DNA of 24,215 bases from Desulfobulbaceae bacterium UBA2213 (GCA_002327225.1 DCUN01000209.1:9763-33977); one strand, 5' to 3'. Positions 1 through 8,337 are shown, counted from the first letter of the stretch. The notes: generated by a model from the letters alone, not told the origin. Made by a program: numbers and translations.

Positions 1-474
1 ACCATCGGCAAGATGCGCTGGGACTATACTACTCCGGAGATGCAGATCCTGGTCAGTGATGGTGTCGATTTCTCCATGTATTTTGCCAAACTTGAACAGA
101 TGATTATCAGCCCTGCCGAGTCCATGCAATCCGACATCACCTACTCCTTCTTCACCGGCACCGGCAACCTGCTCAAAGATTTTATCATCTCTGCCCCCAA
201 CCCTGAATTTGCCCCTGCAAAAAAAGATATCGGCCGCATCAAGGTCATCAAGCTTATCCCTAAGGAAAATCAATCCCAGGTAAGCGAAATCCATCTGTGG
301 GTAACCAAGGACTCACTGATCCAGCGCATGGACATCCTTGACCACTTTGATACCCGGACCACCCTTGATTTCAGCAATCTGCAGGTCAATACCCTGCCCA
401 CCAATGACCGCAAGGCCATGAACGCCCTCTTTACCTATACCCCGCCGGAGGGGACTGAGATCATCTATCAATGA
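1..474 (+). CDS. lolA: Outer-membrane lipoprotein carrier protein LolA (5' end outside the window)
   Basis: This is the C-terminal part of a LolA-type periplasmic chaperone, which carries lipoproteins from the LolCDE transporter to the outer membrane. The frame is open from the first base, so the signal peptide and N-terminus lie upstream and 157 residues are visible. The fragment begins with the strand motif GKMRWDYTTPE and ends with FTYTPPEGTEII. Both are typical of the LolA beta-sheet fold, in which short polar and hydrophobic strands alternate and no catalytic site is expected. The stop overlaps the start of the next gene by four bases (ATGA), so the two are probably translated together. 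The family call rests on these motifs and on the matching C-terminal layout. LolA-like proteins can also serve in other lipid transport, but the simple reading is preferred. Confidence 0.8.
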   Translation, partial: TIGKMRWDYTTPEMQILVSDGVDFSMYFAKLEQMIISPAESMQSDITYSFFTGTGNLLKDFIISAPNPEFAPAKKDIGRIKVIKLIPKENQSQVSEIHLWVTKDSLIQRMDILDHFDTRTTLDFSNLQVNTLPTNDRKAMNALFTYTPPEGTEIIYQ

Positions 475-2303
475 GCAGCAAGGCAGCACCGGCAGAGCCT
501 TTTCGTCTCGCCCTGATCTCCATGCCGTGGTCGATCTTCAACCGACCCTCCATTCAACTGGGGGCCCTGAAGGCCTGGCTGGACCGTGACAGCACCATTC
601 AGACCCACACCTTTCATCCTTATCTGCAGGTGGCCAAGGCTGTAGGCACCGAGACCTATCACCATCTGGCCAAAAACAGCTGGGCAGGCGAGGCCCTCTA
701 CAGCCCTCTGCTTTTCCCAGCCCAGCGCCGACAGGCGGCCAGGCTTTTTGACGAGAGCTGCAAGGGCAAAGGCCCAGGCAAGAGCCCGTTGCAGGGACTT
801 GATTTTGACCAGACCGTCCAAACCCTCGACCTCTCTCTTGATCACTGGCTGGCAGGCCTTGATCTTGCCAGCTATCACCTGATCGGTTTTTCCATCTGCT
901 TCAACCAACTGCTCTCTTCACTCACCGCCGCACAGCGCATCAAAAAGATGCATCCCTTCCTGCCCATTGTCATTGGAGGTTCCGGCTGTGTTGGCGCAAC
1001 AGGTGCCTCTCTGCTCGAAAACTTTTCCCAGATTGACTATGTGATCTCTGGAGAAGGAGAAGAGTCCCTGGAGCACCTCTGTCATCACCTCAAGAAAAAA
1101 GAGGACCCGGACAGCCTGCCCCCCCAGATCATCCTGCGGACGAGACCTTTTGTCAAAAGCCCCTACCGGGGCCTTGCCGACCTGAACACGCTGCCGACCC
1201 CTGACTACAGCCCTTACTTTTACCAGCTGCAGGAGACCTTCCCAGCTCAGCCCTTCATCCCCAACCTCCCGCTTGAATTTTCCAGGGGCTGCTGGTGGAA
1301 CCGCTGTACCTTCTGCAACCTCAACCTGCAATGGCAGGGATACCGCTGGAAAGAGAGTGACACGATGGCGCGCGAGGTCGCTGAGCAATCCAGGCGTCAT
1401 GGCTGTCTCGACTTTACCTTTACTGACAACGCCCTGCCGCCAAGGGAGGCAGACCTTTTTTTTCAGACCATGACAGAAGCAAAGTGTGACTATGATTTCT
1501 TTGCCGAGATCCGGGTCATTACCGATGGCGACAAACTGGCCGCCTACCGCCGTGGCGGTCTCTCTTCGGTCCAGGTTGGCATTGAGGCCCTCTCCACCTC
1601 CCTGCTTGCCAGAATGGAGAAGGGAACAACGGCCATGGATAATATCGGTGCCATGAAGCAGAGCAGGGGCTGCCACATGCGGCTTGACGGCAACCTGATC
1701 ACTGAATTCCCAGGCAGCAGTTCAGAAGAAGTGACTGAGACCCTGCAGAATCTGGACTTCGTCCTGCCCTTCACCCCGCTTACCGCTGCCTCATTTTTCC
1801 TCGGGGAGGGCTCACCCATCTGCAATGAGCCAAAAAAATTCGGCATCTCGGCGCTGCTCCAGCACCCCAAAAACCGCAGGCTCTTTCCCCGGGAAGTCCT
1901 TGCCGGGATGAACATGCTGATCAAAGAATATCGAGGTGACCGGACCTTGCAGCGGCGGCTCTGGGAGCCGGTAAGACGGAAAATTTCTCAATGGCAGACC
2001 TTCCACACCGGGCGCGACATACATGGAATTCCACCGTTGAGTTACCGGGACGGCGGTTCCTTTCTCATTATCCGCCAGGAACAGATCAATGGCCCCTGCC
2101 TGCACCACCGACTGCGCGGGACCTCAAGGGCAATCTATCTCTACTGCCAGACGATCAGGGAGCAAAAAGAACTGGCCCAACAATTCCCGACAATCCAGCC
2201 TCAAGCCCTGAACGATTTCCTGCTTGAGCTGAGTGCAAAACGCATCCTCTTCCAAGAAGGAAGCCGGTTCCTGGCCCTGGCGATTCCAGCCTCCACCCTA
2301 TAG
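471..2303 (+). CDS. Radical SAM protein with N-terminal B12-binding-like region, related to RiPP-maturation radical SAM enzymes
   Basis: A 610-residue radical SAM enzyme of unknown substrate. Residues about 10-195 form a Rossmann-like region of the cobalamin-binding type: LALISMPW at the start, then LIGFSICFNQ, PIVIGGSGC and YVISGEGEESLEHL. The [4Fe-4S] motif is RGCWWNRCTFCNLN, with C274, C279 and C282, giving CX4CX2C instead of the usual CX3CX2C. It is followed by VGIEALS and a region like the core barrel. Order and wording of the motifs (MPW, IGFS, GEGEE, SRGCWW...CTFC, IE(A/S)LS) resemble the family annotated as RiPP maturation radical SAM protein 1, where the first cysteine spacing is also enlarged. 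The C-terminal 150 residues are not recognised. It overlaps lolA by four bases. No precursor peptide is seen beside it, so a RiPP role is not shown. The fold is well supported; the substrate is unknown. Confidence 0.85.
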   Translation: MSSKAAPAEPFRLALISMPWSIFNRPSIQLGALKAWLDRDSTIQTHTFHPYLQVAKAVGTETYHHLAKNSWAGEALYSPLLFPAQRRQAARLFDESCKGKGPGKSPLQGLDFDQTVQTLDLSLDHWLAGLDLASYHLIGFSICFNQLLSSLTAAQRIKKMHPFLPIVIGGSGCVGATGASLLENFSQIDYVISGEGEESLEHLCHHLKKKEDPDSLPPQIILRTRPFVKSPYRGLADLNTLPTPDYSPYFYQLQETFPAQPFIPNLPLEFSRGCWWNRCTFCNLNLQWQGYRWKESDTMAREVAEQSRRHGCLDFTFTDNALPPREADLFFQTMTEAKCDYDFFAEIRVITDGDKLAAYRRGGLSSVQVGIEALSTSLLARMEKGTTAMDNIGAMKQSRGCHMRLDGNLITEFPGSSSEEVTETLQNLDFVLPFTPLTAASFFLGEGSPICNEPKKFGISALLQHPKNRRLFPREVLAGMNMLIKEYRGDRTLQRRLWEPVRRKISQWQTFHTGRDIHGIPPLSYRDGGSFLIIRQEQINGPCLHHRLRGTSRAIYLYCQTIREQKELAQQFPTIQPQALNDFLLELSAKRILFQEGSRFLALAIPASTL

Positions 2304-2400
2304 CACTCGTTTTGTTTTTAATTTTTTTCTTTTTGATGGTAGTATAACATTTCTCATTCTCTCTTAGTCATATCAAACATCCAAACAAGGTATTCCCCCC

Positions 2401-3612
2401 ATGAATCAGGAATCACACGAAGATAGTTTTGCCGATCTTTTCCAGGAAAATTCAGCCAAAACCCTGCGCCACCTGGAACCAGGCCAGAAAATAACTGCCA
2501 CCATTGTTGGCATCAGCGGACACTCGGTCTTTCTTGATGTTGGCGGCAAGAATGAAGGGATCCTTGAGCTCTCTGAAATAATGAATAAAGAAGGCGAGTC
2601 ATCGGCTGCCATCGGTGATAAGGTGGATGTTTATTTCCTCAAATCCAGCGGCGGAGAACAGCTCTTCACCATCAAACTGGGCGGTGGCAAAAACACGACT
2701 CATCTGGAAGAGGCCTGGCGCAATGCTATTCCGGTTGAAGGCCTGGTCAAGGAAGAGATCAAGGGTGGTTTTGACATCACCCTGGGTGGTTCTGTCCGCG
2801 CCTTCTGCCCTTTTTCCCAGATGGGACTGCACCGGGTTGATGATGCCGGAGCTGAGTACATAGGCCGCCACATGACCTTCCTCATCACCCGCTTTGAAGA
2901 AAATGGCCGTAACATAGTCGTTTCAGCCAGGGCCCTTTTAGAGCAGGAACGGGAGCGACAGAAAGAGGCCCTGCAGGAGAGCCTTGAGGAAGGCGCAAGC
3001 GTGCAGGGCACCATCAGCTCCATCCGTGACTTTGGCGCCTTCGTCGATATTGGCGGCGTGGACGGCCTGATCCCGATCTCAGAGATCGGCTGGAGCCGCG
3101 TCGAGGATATCAAGGAGCACCTTACACTCGGCCAGGAGGTCACTGCGGTGATCAAAAAACTGGACTGGAAGGCAGGGCGCATAACCCTGAGCCTCAAAGA
3201 GGCCCTGCCCAACCCATGGGACGAGGTACGGCACGGTTTTGTTGAGGGATCCATCCATACCGGCACCGTAGCCCGCCTGACCACCTTTGGGGCCTTTGTC
3301 ACCCTCGCCCCGGGCATTGACGGCCTGATTCACATCTCCAGACTCGGCGGAGGACGCCGCATCAATCACCCACGTGAGGTGCTGGAAGAAGGACAGGAGA
3401 TTGAGGTCAAGGTGGAGGGAGTTGACAATGAGACCAGAAGGATCAGTCTGGCTCCCACCGATTATGTCAGCAGCGAGTCAGAAGAGACGGCAGAGAAGGA
3501 CGAATATAAGAAATTCGTCGCCGAAAAAAAATCGGGGGAAAAAAAGGACGAGGCTGTCGGCAGCTTGGGGGCCTTACTCCAGGCAAAGATGGCTGCCAAA
3601 AAAGGGCTATGA
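2401..3612 (+). CDS. S1 RNA-binding protein with four S1 domains (ribosomal protein S1-like)
   Basis: A 403-residue RNA-binding protein made of four S1 (OB-fold) domains at about residues 26-94, 110-178, 197-267 and 283-352. Domains 3 and 4 are the most canonical, with RDFGAFVDIGGVDGLIPISE and TTFGAFVTLAPGIDGLIHIS; domain 1 is more diverged but keeps VFLDVGGKNEGILELSE. The tail after residue 355 is rich in Lys and Glu and probably disordered. Full ribosomal S1 of proteobacteria has six domains, so this is either a short S1 homologue like those of Firmicutes or a second S1-like protein beside a true rpsA; the window cannot decide. The start has a modest AAGG ribosome binding site ten bases upstream. 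The 97 bases before it are T-rich and contain TATAAC at 2343-2348, a possible -10 element. It is convergent with rlmB. Confidence 0.85.
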   Translation: MNQESHEDSFADLFQENSAKTLRHLEPGQKITATIVGISGHSVFLDVGGKNEGILELSEIMNKEGESSAAIGDKVDVYFLKSSGGEQLFTIKLGGGKNTTHLEEAWRNAIPVEGLVKEEIKGGFDITLGGSVRAFCPFSQMGLHRVDDAGAEYIGRHMTFLITRFEENGRNIVVSARALLEQERERQKEALQESLEEGASVQGTISSIRDFGAFVDIGGVDGLIPISEIGWSRVEDIKEHLTLGQEVTAVIKKLDWKAGRITLSLKEALPNPWDEVRHGFVEGSIHTGTVARLTTFGAFVTLAPGIDGLIHISRLGGGRRINHPREVLEEGQEIEVKVEGVDNETRRISLAPTDYVSSESEETAEKDEYKKFVAEKKSGEKKDEAVGSLGALLQAKMAAKKGL

Positions 3613-3644
3613 AAAGGCAGCAGGTATGATACTGAGCTCTTAGA

Positions 3645-3680
3645 TGTTCAGAGAGCCTCTTACAAGAGGCTCTCTGAACA
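3645..3680. terminator. Perfect 17-bp inverted repeat between convergent genes, likely bidirectional terminator
   Basis: TGTTCAGAGAGCCTCTT is followed after two bases by its exact reverse complement, giving a very stable hairpin midway between the ends of the S1 protein gene (+) and rlmB (-). Position argues for a terminator serving both. No T-run follows the stem on either strand, so it is not a classic intrinsic terminator; it could act with Rho or as a 3'-end stabiliser. Confidence 0.65.
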
Positions 3681-3706
3681 AACTGAAAGCTGTGTCGTGC
3701 TCCAGC

Positions 3707-4510
3707 TCATAGATTTCTCTGCCTGAGCATCTCAAAGACGATCACCCCGGCAGCCACAGAGCTGTTGAGGGAATCGAGACTCCCTTCCATGGGAATGGAG
3801 ATCAGCACATCGCACTGCTGGCGCACCAGCGGCCTGATCCCCTGCCCCTCACTGCCGACCACCACGCAGGCCGGAAGGTTAAAATCTGTTGCATAGATTG
3901 ACTGGGCCGCTTCATCCTTTACCGCCCCGAAGATCCAGGCCCCGGCCTTCTTTAATTTCTGCAGGGCCGTCGCCAGGTTTACCACTTGACAGATATCAAT
4001 ATGGGAAATGGCCCCGGCAGAGGACTTGGCCGCGATGCCGCCAAGGGGGGCGGAACGCTCTCTGGTGATCAAGACGCCACCCATGCCAGCGGCGTGGGCG
4101 GAACGGATAATTGCTCCCAAATTATGCGGGTCCTGCATGGAATCAAGGACTATGAGCCGAGGCGATTCACCTCGTTCAACTGCCGCCGCAAAATTGGCAA
4201 GCAGGGTATCAAAGGGGACGAGCGGTGCCTGGCTGGTCCTGGCCACCACTCCCTGATGCCGGGCCTGGGCCGCATCAGGGCCGGTCAGTTGAATCGAGGA
4301 GACAAAAGAGAGTTTTATCCCTGCCCCCTTGGCCAGCTCAATAATCTCTTCCCGCTTGGGACCTTTGCGATCAGTATGGAGGATAACCTCAGTGATCCGC
4401 TCCGGTTCCTGCTGCAGGGCCTCATACACGGGATGCGTTCCCCAGAGCAGATCCTCATCCATACGGATCGTACGACTCTGTCCGGCTCTTTCACCCTTCT
4501 TTTCTTTCAT
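3707..4510 (-). CDS. rlmB: 23S rRNA (guanosine-2'-O-)-methyltransferase RlmB, SpoU/TrmH family
   Basis: A 267-residue SPOUT-class 2'-O-methyltransferase. RlmB modifies G2251 of 23S rRNA using S-adenosylmethionine. Residues about 20-95 form the L30e-like substrate-binding domain (DLLWGTHPVYEAL). The knotted catalytic domain follows with three signature motifs: LDSMQDPHNLGAIIRSA near 122-138, VVGSEGQGI near 217-225, and SIPMEGSLDSLNSSVAAGV near 238-256. The length matches the family. The start ATG overlaps the gmk stop by four bases, so translation is probably coupled, and this is the last gene of a six-gene operon. An in-frame Met at residue 17 is an alternative start and would only trim a charged tail. 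TrmH-family enzymes are easily confused over exact target, so the rRNA position is inferred from family resemblance. Confidence 0.9.
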   Translation of the reverse strand: MKEKKGERAGQSRTIRMDEDLLWGTHPVYEALQQEPERITEVILHTDRKGPKREEIIELAKGAGIKLSFVSSIQLTGPDAAQARHQGVVARTSQAPLVPFDTLLANFAAAVERGESPRLIVLDSMQDPHNLGAIIRSAHAAGMGGVLITRERSAPLGGIAAKSSAGAISHIDICQVVNLATALQKLKKAGAWIFGAVKDEAAQSIYATDFNLPACVVVGSEGQGIRPLVRQQCDVLISIPMEGSLDSLNSSVAAGVIVFEMLRQRNL

Positions 4511-5121
4511 AGCTCACTCAACATCTCAATGGGTTGCCCTGTTGGCAGACGGTGGCCCCGACTGCGCTCGGCAATGACAATGGCCCTCAGGGTATCAATG
4601 GCCTGCTCCAGACGAGCATTGACAATCAGATACTCATAGTCAAGCGCTGCCTGCATTTCCACCCTGGCATTCTTCAGCCTGAGCAGAATCGTCTCTTCAC
4701 TGTCGGTTCCCCGACCACGCAGACGTCGTTCAAGTTCCTGCAAAGAGGGTGGGGTAATAAAAAGAGAGACTGCGGCGATGGCCGCAGAGTTACGAAGAAT
4801 CGCTGCCCCCTGAACATCTATATCAAGCACGACATCCAGCCCGGATTCAAGTTGAGCCAGCACTGCAGGCCTGCTGGTTCCATAGAGATTGCCGTGGACC
4901 TCGGCCCATTCGAGAAAAAGGCCCTGCTCCCGCATCTCCTCGAACTGCTCACGGCTGACGAAATGATAATCAACCCCGTCCTCTTCCCCTGGCCGCGGCA
5001 GCCGTGTCGTATGGGAGACGGAAAAGGCCAGACCTGGCAGATCCGCCATCACCCTCTTCAAGAGTGTGGTCTTGCCGGCCCCGGAGGGTGCTGAGAGGAT
5101 AAATAATTTTCCTGTGGTCAT
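4507..5121 (-). CDS. gmk: Guanylate kinase
   Basis: Guanylate kinase of 204 residues, which phosphorylates GMP to GDP with ATP in cytosolic purine nucleotide synthesis and salvage. The P-loop APSGAGKT lies at residues 11-18. The GMP-binding region contains SHTTR (36-40) and DYHF (51-54), and the LDIDVQGA strand is near 99-106. Size and motif order are those of bacterial Gmk. The gene begins within the remA stop and ends within the rlmB start, each a four-base ATGA overlap. The remA-gmk adjacency is seen in many Firmicutes and deltaproteobacteria, commonly with yicC just upstream as here. Confidence 0.97.
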   Translation of the reverse strand: MTTGKLFILSAPSGAGKTTLLKRVMADLPGLAFSVSHTTRLPRPGEEDGVDYHFVSREQFEEMREQGLFLEWAEVHGNLYGTSRPAVLAQLESGLDVVLDIDVQGAAILRNSAAIAAVSLFITPPSLQELERRLRGRGTDSEETILLRLKNARVEMQAALDYEYLIVNARLEQAIDTLRAIVIAERSRGHRLPTGQPIEMLSEL

Positions 5122-5426
5122 GGTTTGTCCTGTTTTTCCTGCTTGCGCGGCTGCTGATATTCTGCAAGATGATATTCCTGTTCAAGCGCGGCCAGGCGCT
5201 GGCCAATGGTATCGGGCTGCACCGAAGAGAGGATCAGGTGGTTGGAATCCATAATCAGCATGGAACGGGTCCGCCTGCCCTCGGTCACATCAAGAAGTTT
5301 TCCCTCTTGTTTGGCCAGCTCTTTCAACTTCCTGGACGGTGAAGATCCGGCATTAATCACGGCAATAATCCGCTCAATGGCAACAGTATTGCCAAAACCT
5401 ACATTTAGAAGCTTCACTGATTTCAC
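5118..5426 (-). CDS. remA: RemA/DUF370 family regulator
   Basis: A 102-residue protein of the DUF370 family. Bacillus RemA (YlzA) of this family is a DNA-binding activator of extracellular matrix genes that assembles into rings; the role in Gram-negative members is not established. Recognisable segments are LLNVGFGNTVAIERIIAVI, then SRKLKELAKQEGKLLDVTEG, then RTRSMLIMDSNHLILS. The core ends near residue 80 and is followed by a polar tail rich in Gln and Lys, somewhat longer than typical members of roughly 85-90 residues. It sits between yicC and gmk, the usual neighbours, and overlaps gmk by four bases. The family call is firm, the function is inferred. Confidence 0.88.
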   Translation of the reverse strand: MKSVKLLNVGFGNTVAIERIIAVINAGSSPSRKLKELAKQEGKLLDVTEGRRTRSMLIMDSNHLILSSVQPDTIGQRLAALEQEYHLAEYQQPRKQEKQDKP

Positions 5427-5449
5427 CTTTTCTTGAATAGAGACGACAA

Positions 5450-6331
5450 CTACTCAATATTCTGAATCTGCTCCCGCATCTTCTCCAGTTCACTCTTCAA
5501 CTCAACCGTGAGATAGGCGATAGCCGCATCATTGATCTTGGAGGCGATAGTATTGACCTCACGCAGAAACTCCTGGAGAAGGAAATCGAGTTTTCTGCCA
5601 ACGGCCTCCTTTTCTGTCAGAAAGGAGTGAAACTGGCCGATATGACTCTGCAGCCTGACAGTCTCTTCTGTGACATCGGTTTTGTCAGCCAGGATTGCCA
5701 CCTCCTGACATAAGCGCTGCTCATCGAGCTGCACATTGCCCAGGAGTTTCTGCAACCGTTCTCCCAGGACCTGCTGCCGCTGCCTGAGAAGTTCCGGAAT
5801 GCCGGCCTCAATCTTCTCCAGAGTCTGGGTAAAGAGCTGCAGGCGGGCCGACAGATCACTGACCATGGCCGCGCCTTCCTGGCGGCGCATGGTTTCACAG
5901 GCAACAAGGGCCTGTTCAAGGGCCTGCTCCAGATGCGGCCAGACAGCCTCCATGTCCTCACCCTGCTGTTCCTGAACCAGTACCTCGGGGCGAGAGGCCA
6001 CAAAGGCCAGATCTGCTACCGCCTCCACGCCCAGTTCCTGCGCAATCTCGGCAATGGCCAGCCTATACCCTTTGACCAGCTCCTTGTTGACATGCATCTT
6101 CACCAGATCTGCAGAGTCGCCAGTCACTGCCAGCAGCAGATCAACACGACCCCGCTGATGAAAGGTGCCCACTTTTTTGCGGATCCTTTCCTCAAGCGCT
6201 GCATAGCCATGGGGCAGCTTGATTTTCAGATCAAGATAACGATTATTGACACAACGGACCTCCGCCATCCATACCCGACCGCCAGATTGGGCCTCGCCAC
6301 GGCCAAAACCGGTCATACTCTTACACGCCAT
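5450..6331 (-). CDS. yicC: YicC/YloC family endoribonuclease
   Basis: A YicC-family protein of 293 residues. Members have been reported as endoribonucleases involved in RNA turnover. It opens with the family hallmark CKSMTGFGRGE and continues with EVRCVNNRYLDLKIKLP; the C-terminal DUF1732 part contains GRKLDFLLQEFLREVNTI and ends in a helical segment. I chose the ATG at 6331 because GAGGAG stands five bases upstream on the coding strand; a TTG at 6352 and an ATG at 6346 would add seven or five residues but lack such a site. The start lies 17 bases past the rfaE1 stop and the stop lies 23 bases before remA, so it belongs to the same operon. Confidence 0.92.
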   Translation of the reverse strand: MACKSMTGFGRGEAQSGGRVWMAEVRCVNNRYLDLKIKLPHGYAALEERIRKKVGTFHQRGRVDLLLAVTGDSADLVKMHVNKELVKGYRLAIAEIAQELGVEAVADLAFVASRPEVLVQEQQGEDMEAVWPHLEQALEQALVACETMRRQEGAAMVSDLSARLQLFTQTLEKIEAGIPELLRQRQQVLGERLQKLLGNVQLDEQRLCQEVAILADKTDVTEETVRLQSHIGQFHSFLTEKEAVGRKLDFLLQEFLREVNTIASKINDAAIAYLTVELKSELEKMREQIQNIE

Positions 6332-6348
6332 TATCTCCTCATTCATTT

Positions 6349-7347
6349 TCAAAGATGCTCTCCGTGAAGCTCAGCGAGAATCTCTGCACTGCTCACCGTT
6401 GCCGTGCCAATTTTGCCGACAACGATCCCTGCTGCCACATTGGCCAGGGTTGCGGCCTCAGCAAAAGAGGCCCCGGCCGCCAGACCCAGGGCAAGCGTGG
6501 CAATCACCGTGTCGCCGGCACCAGTGACATCAAAAACCTCACGGGCCATGGTGGGGATTGTCACGAGCTCCCGTCCGGCCTCCAGCAGGGACATCCCCGC
6601 CTCACTGCGGGTGATCAAAACCGCCTCACAAGAGAATGTATCGCGCAGGATCTCTGCCGCCTGGATCAGCTCCTGCTCGCTCGTGATCTGCATGCCTGAC
6701 ATCTTTTCAGCCTCAAGATGATTGGGGGTGATAATGGTTGCCCCTACAAATCTGGACGGTTGCTCAGGCTTTGGATCAACCACTACCGGAATCCTGCGGC
6801 CGCATTCCTGCTCGACCTCCCGTACCCTCTGCAGCAGAGAGCGCATCAGCGCCTGCGAGATAACCCCCTTATAATAATCAGAAACAATCACCACATCAAA
6901 ATCAGCAAGATTGTTGCTGATAAAATCGAGGATAGCATTGCTGGTCTGCTCCGAGGGGACACCTGTCTGCTCACGATCAAAACGAACCACCTGTTGCCCC
7001 TGGGCAATCACGCGGGTCTTCACCGTGGTCGGCCTTCTCCCCAGCACAAGACCTTGGGTGGAAGTGCCAAGATCAGTCAGTAATTGCCGCAGTCGCCCCC
7101 CCATATCATCATTGCCGATGATACCACACAGCACCGCCTCCCCGCCAAGGGAATAGATATTATGCAGGACATTGGCGCCACCGCCAAGCAGCATCTCCTC
7201 CCGGGTCACATTCACAACCGGCACCGGGGCCTCGGGCGAGATCCGGCTGACAGTGCCCCAGATAAAGTGATCGACGATAATATCACCGATCACAAGAATC
7301 CTGCTGCCGGCAAACTTCGGTACATATTTCACTAAATGGCTATTCAT
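6349..7347 (-). CDS. rfaE1: D-glycero-beta-D-manno-heptose-7-phosphate kinase (RfaE/HldE kinase domain)
   Basis: A 332-residue PfkB-family sugar kinase matching the N-terminal (kinase) half of HldE. It forms heptose 1,7-bisphosphate for the ADP-heptose used in the LPS inner core. Visible motifs are ILVIGDIIVDHFIWG, SRISPEAPVPVV, the glycine motif GGGAN near 55-59, TPNHLEAE near 207-214, and DVTGAGDT near 273-280 with the catalytic base at D279. The nucleotidyltransferase half of the E. coli fusion is absent, so this is the single-domain form and the adenylyltransferase must be encoded elsewhere. It overlaps the upstream Fe-S protein gene by four bases, showing tight coupling in the operon. 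Confidence 0.93.
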   Translation of the reverse strand: MNSHLVKYVPKFAGSRILVIGDIIVDHFIWGTVSRISPEAPVPVVNVTREEMLLGGGANVLHNIYSLGGEAVLCGIIGNDDMGGRLRQLLTDLGTSTQGLVLGRRPTTVKTRVIAQGQQVVRFDREQTGVPSEQTSNAILDFISNNLADFDVVIVSDYYKGVISQALMRSLLQRVREVEQECGRRIPVVVDPKPEQPSRFVGATIITPNHLEAEKMSGMQITSEQELIQAAEILRDTFSCEAVLITRSEAGMSLLEAGRELVTIPTMAREVFDVTGAGDTVIATLALGLAAGASFAEAATLANVAAGIVVGKIGTATVSSAEILAELHGEHL

Positions 7348-8168
7348 CCACTCAACTCCACTAAGCGCTCGGCCATCCGCTCCGAGGCAAAAACCAGTGA
7401 TTCTATATCCAGGACACTCAATACATTGCTGTCATACAGGACCTTGACCCTGGGAGGAAAACCGTCATCACGATCCTCATCCCAGAAAAGGAGGACGATG
7501 GGCAGATTCGGCAACACCGCTATCTGCAAGGCGGCGGTACAACTCTGCTCCAGCTCTTTTCGTGGTACCGCATCAATTTTCTCGGCACACTGCCTGAGCA
7601 CGCCCTCTCTTCCACAAAAATGGCCGGCAATCCGCTCCTCGCAATAGACCCGCAAGGTGCGCACCTTGGAAATGGAGTTCGGCAATGATTCCATCCCCAC
7701 CCATTCTCCGGTGCCGGCATCGCCGCCCCCATAATAGACATAATTATAGAGAAGAATCTGATCACGTGGATCTTCAAGCGCATGGCCTTCGACAAACATC
7801 CCCTCAGTGGAGAGGATAACATCACGCCCGAGATAGCGGAAGTGCAGGCAATCTGTTTCCGGACCTGACCAGTCACATCCCAGTGCAGCAGTGGCTATAG
7901 AAAAATCTATTGCCCTCACCTTGCTTTTCAAATGAGCGACAAGGGCCATGTCTTTTTCATCCAGCAGCCGGGCAACGCCCGACAATCCGCCATCCCCCCT
8001 CTCAGCTATGACAAAGTCATCACCGAGAGCTTTTAAATCCACATAGGGACACTTCCCCGGTTCTTCGCCGCCTTTAGTCACCGCCGCCGCAAATGCCAGA
8101 CAGGCAGCATAACCACATTCCCCACAATTGCTCTTCGGGGTAAGTTTTAAAAACTCAAGGGGTTGCAT
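7344..8168 (-). CDS. DUF3786 protein with N-terminal four-cysteine Fe-S domain
   Basis: A 274-residue protein with an N-terminal iron-sulfur domain of the Fes type: CGECGYAACLAFA followed by GKCPYVDL, placing cysteines at 15, 18, 23 and 40 (CX2CX4CX16C), expected to hold one [4Fe-4S] cluster. This short domain also occurs in corrinoid/acetyl-CoA synthase gamma subunits and Rnf-type proteins. The rest, with segments such as DVILSTEGMFVEGH, DQILLYNYVYYGG and PIVLLFWDEDRDDGF, matches the DUF3786 type. Members occur mainly in anaerobes and have no settled function. No membrane segment or signal peptide is seen. It is the first gene of the operon and overlaps rfaE1 by four bases. The ribosome binding site before ATG 8168 is weak. 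Confidence 0.8.
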   Translation of the reverse strand: MQPLEFLKLTPKSNCGECGYAACLAFAAAVTKGGEEPGKCPYVDLKALGDDFVIAERGDGGLSGVARLLDEKDMALVAHLKSKVRAIDFSIATAALGCDWSGPETDCLHFRYLGRDVILSTEGMFVEGHALEDPRDQILLYNYVYYGGGDAGTGEWVGMESLPNSISKVRTLRVYCEERIAGHFCGREGVLRQCAEKIDAVPRKELEQSCTAALQIAVLPNLPIVLLFWDEDRDDGFPPRVKVLYDSNVLSVLDIESLVFASERMAERLVELSG

Positions 8169-8242
8169 AAAGCATCTCTACCAGTAACCAACTAAGAGGC
8201 TCCTCGCTTGTTACCAGCCAAACGCCGGCAGAGGCGGCATAA

Positions 8243-8286
8243 GGTGCCGTACGCAAAAAGGGCCTTGCTCTTTTTGCAACAGCACC
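8243..8286 (+). repeat. Imperfect palindrome, copy A of a dispersed repeat
   Basis: Outer arms GGTGC and GCACC flank an inner perfect stem of GCAAAAAG and CTTTTTGC. The ends read GCCGTACG and TTGCAAC and resemble the elements at 18196-18245 and 18905-18964 on the other strand, and more loosely 12256-12315. It lies in the leader of the DUF3786-led operon, about 75 bases before its start codon, so it would also be transcribed as a hairpin if the promoter is further upstream. Confidence 0.5.
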
Positions 8287-8293
8287 TAAATAA

Positions 8294-8337
8294 AAAAAAC
8301 GATGCGAAAGGCATCATGTCCCCTCGCATCGTTTTTT
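8294..8337 (-). terminator. Intrinsic terminator after skp
   Basis: A 14-bp perfect stem (AAAAAACGATGCGA and its complement) encloses a 16-base loop. On the minus strand the G+C-rich core CGATGCGA/TCGCATCG is followed by eight T, the expected shape of a Rho-independent terminator for the pal-skp unit. A shorter T-run follows on the plus strand. Confidence 0.88.

Noticed and set aside
918..1676. Long minus-strand ORF of 252 residues inside the first radical SAM gene
   Set aside because: It is antisense to a well-supported gene, has low-complexity, non-protein-like composition and no recognisable motif; a shadow of codon bias.
2700..3317. Minus-strand ORF of 205 residues in the S1 protein gene
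   Set aside because: Ser/Arg/Pro-rich translation antisense to conserved S1 domains; no ribosome binding site or family signal.
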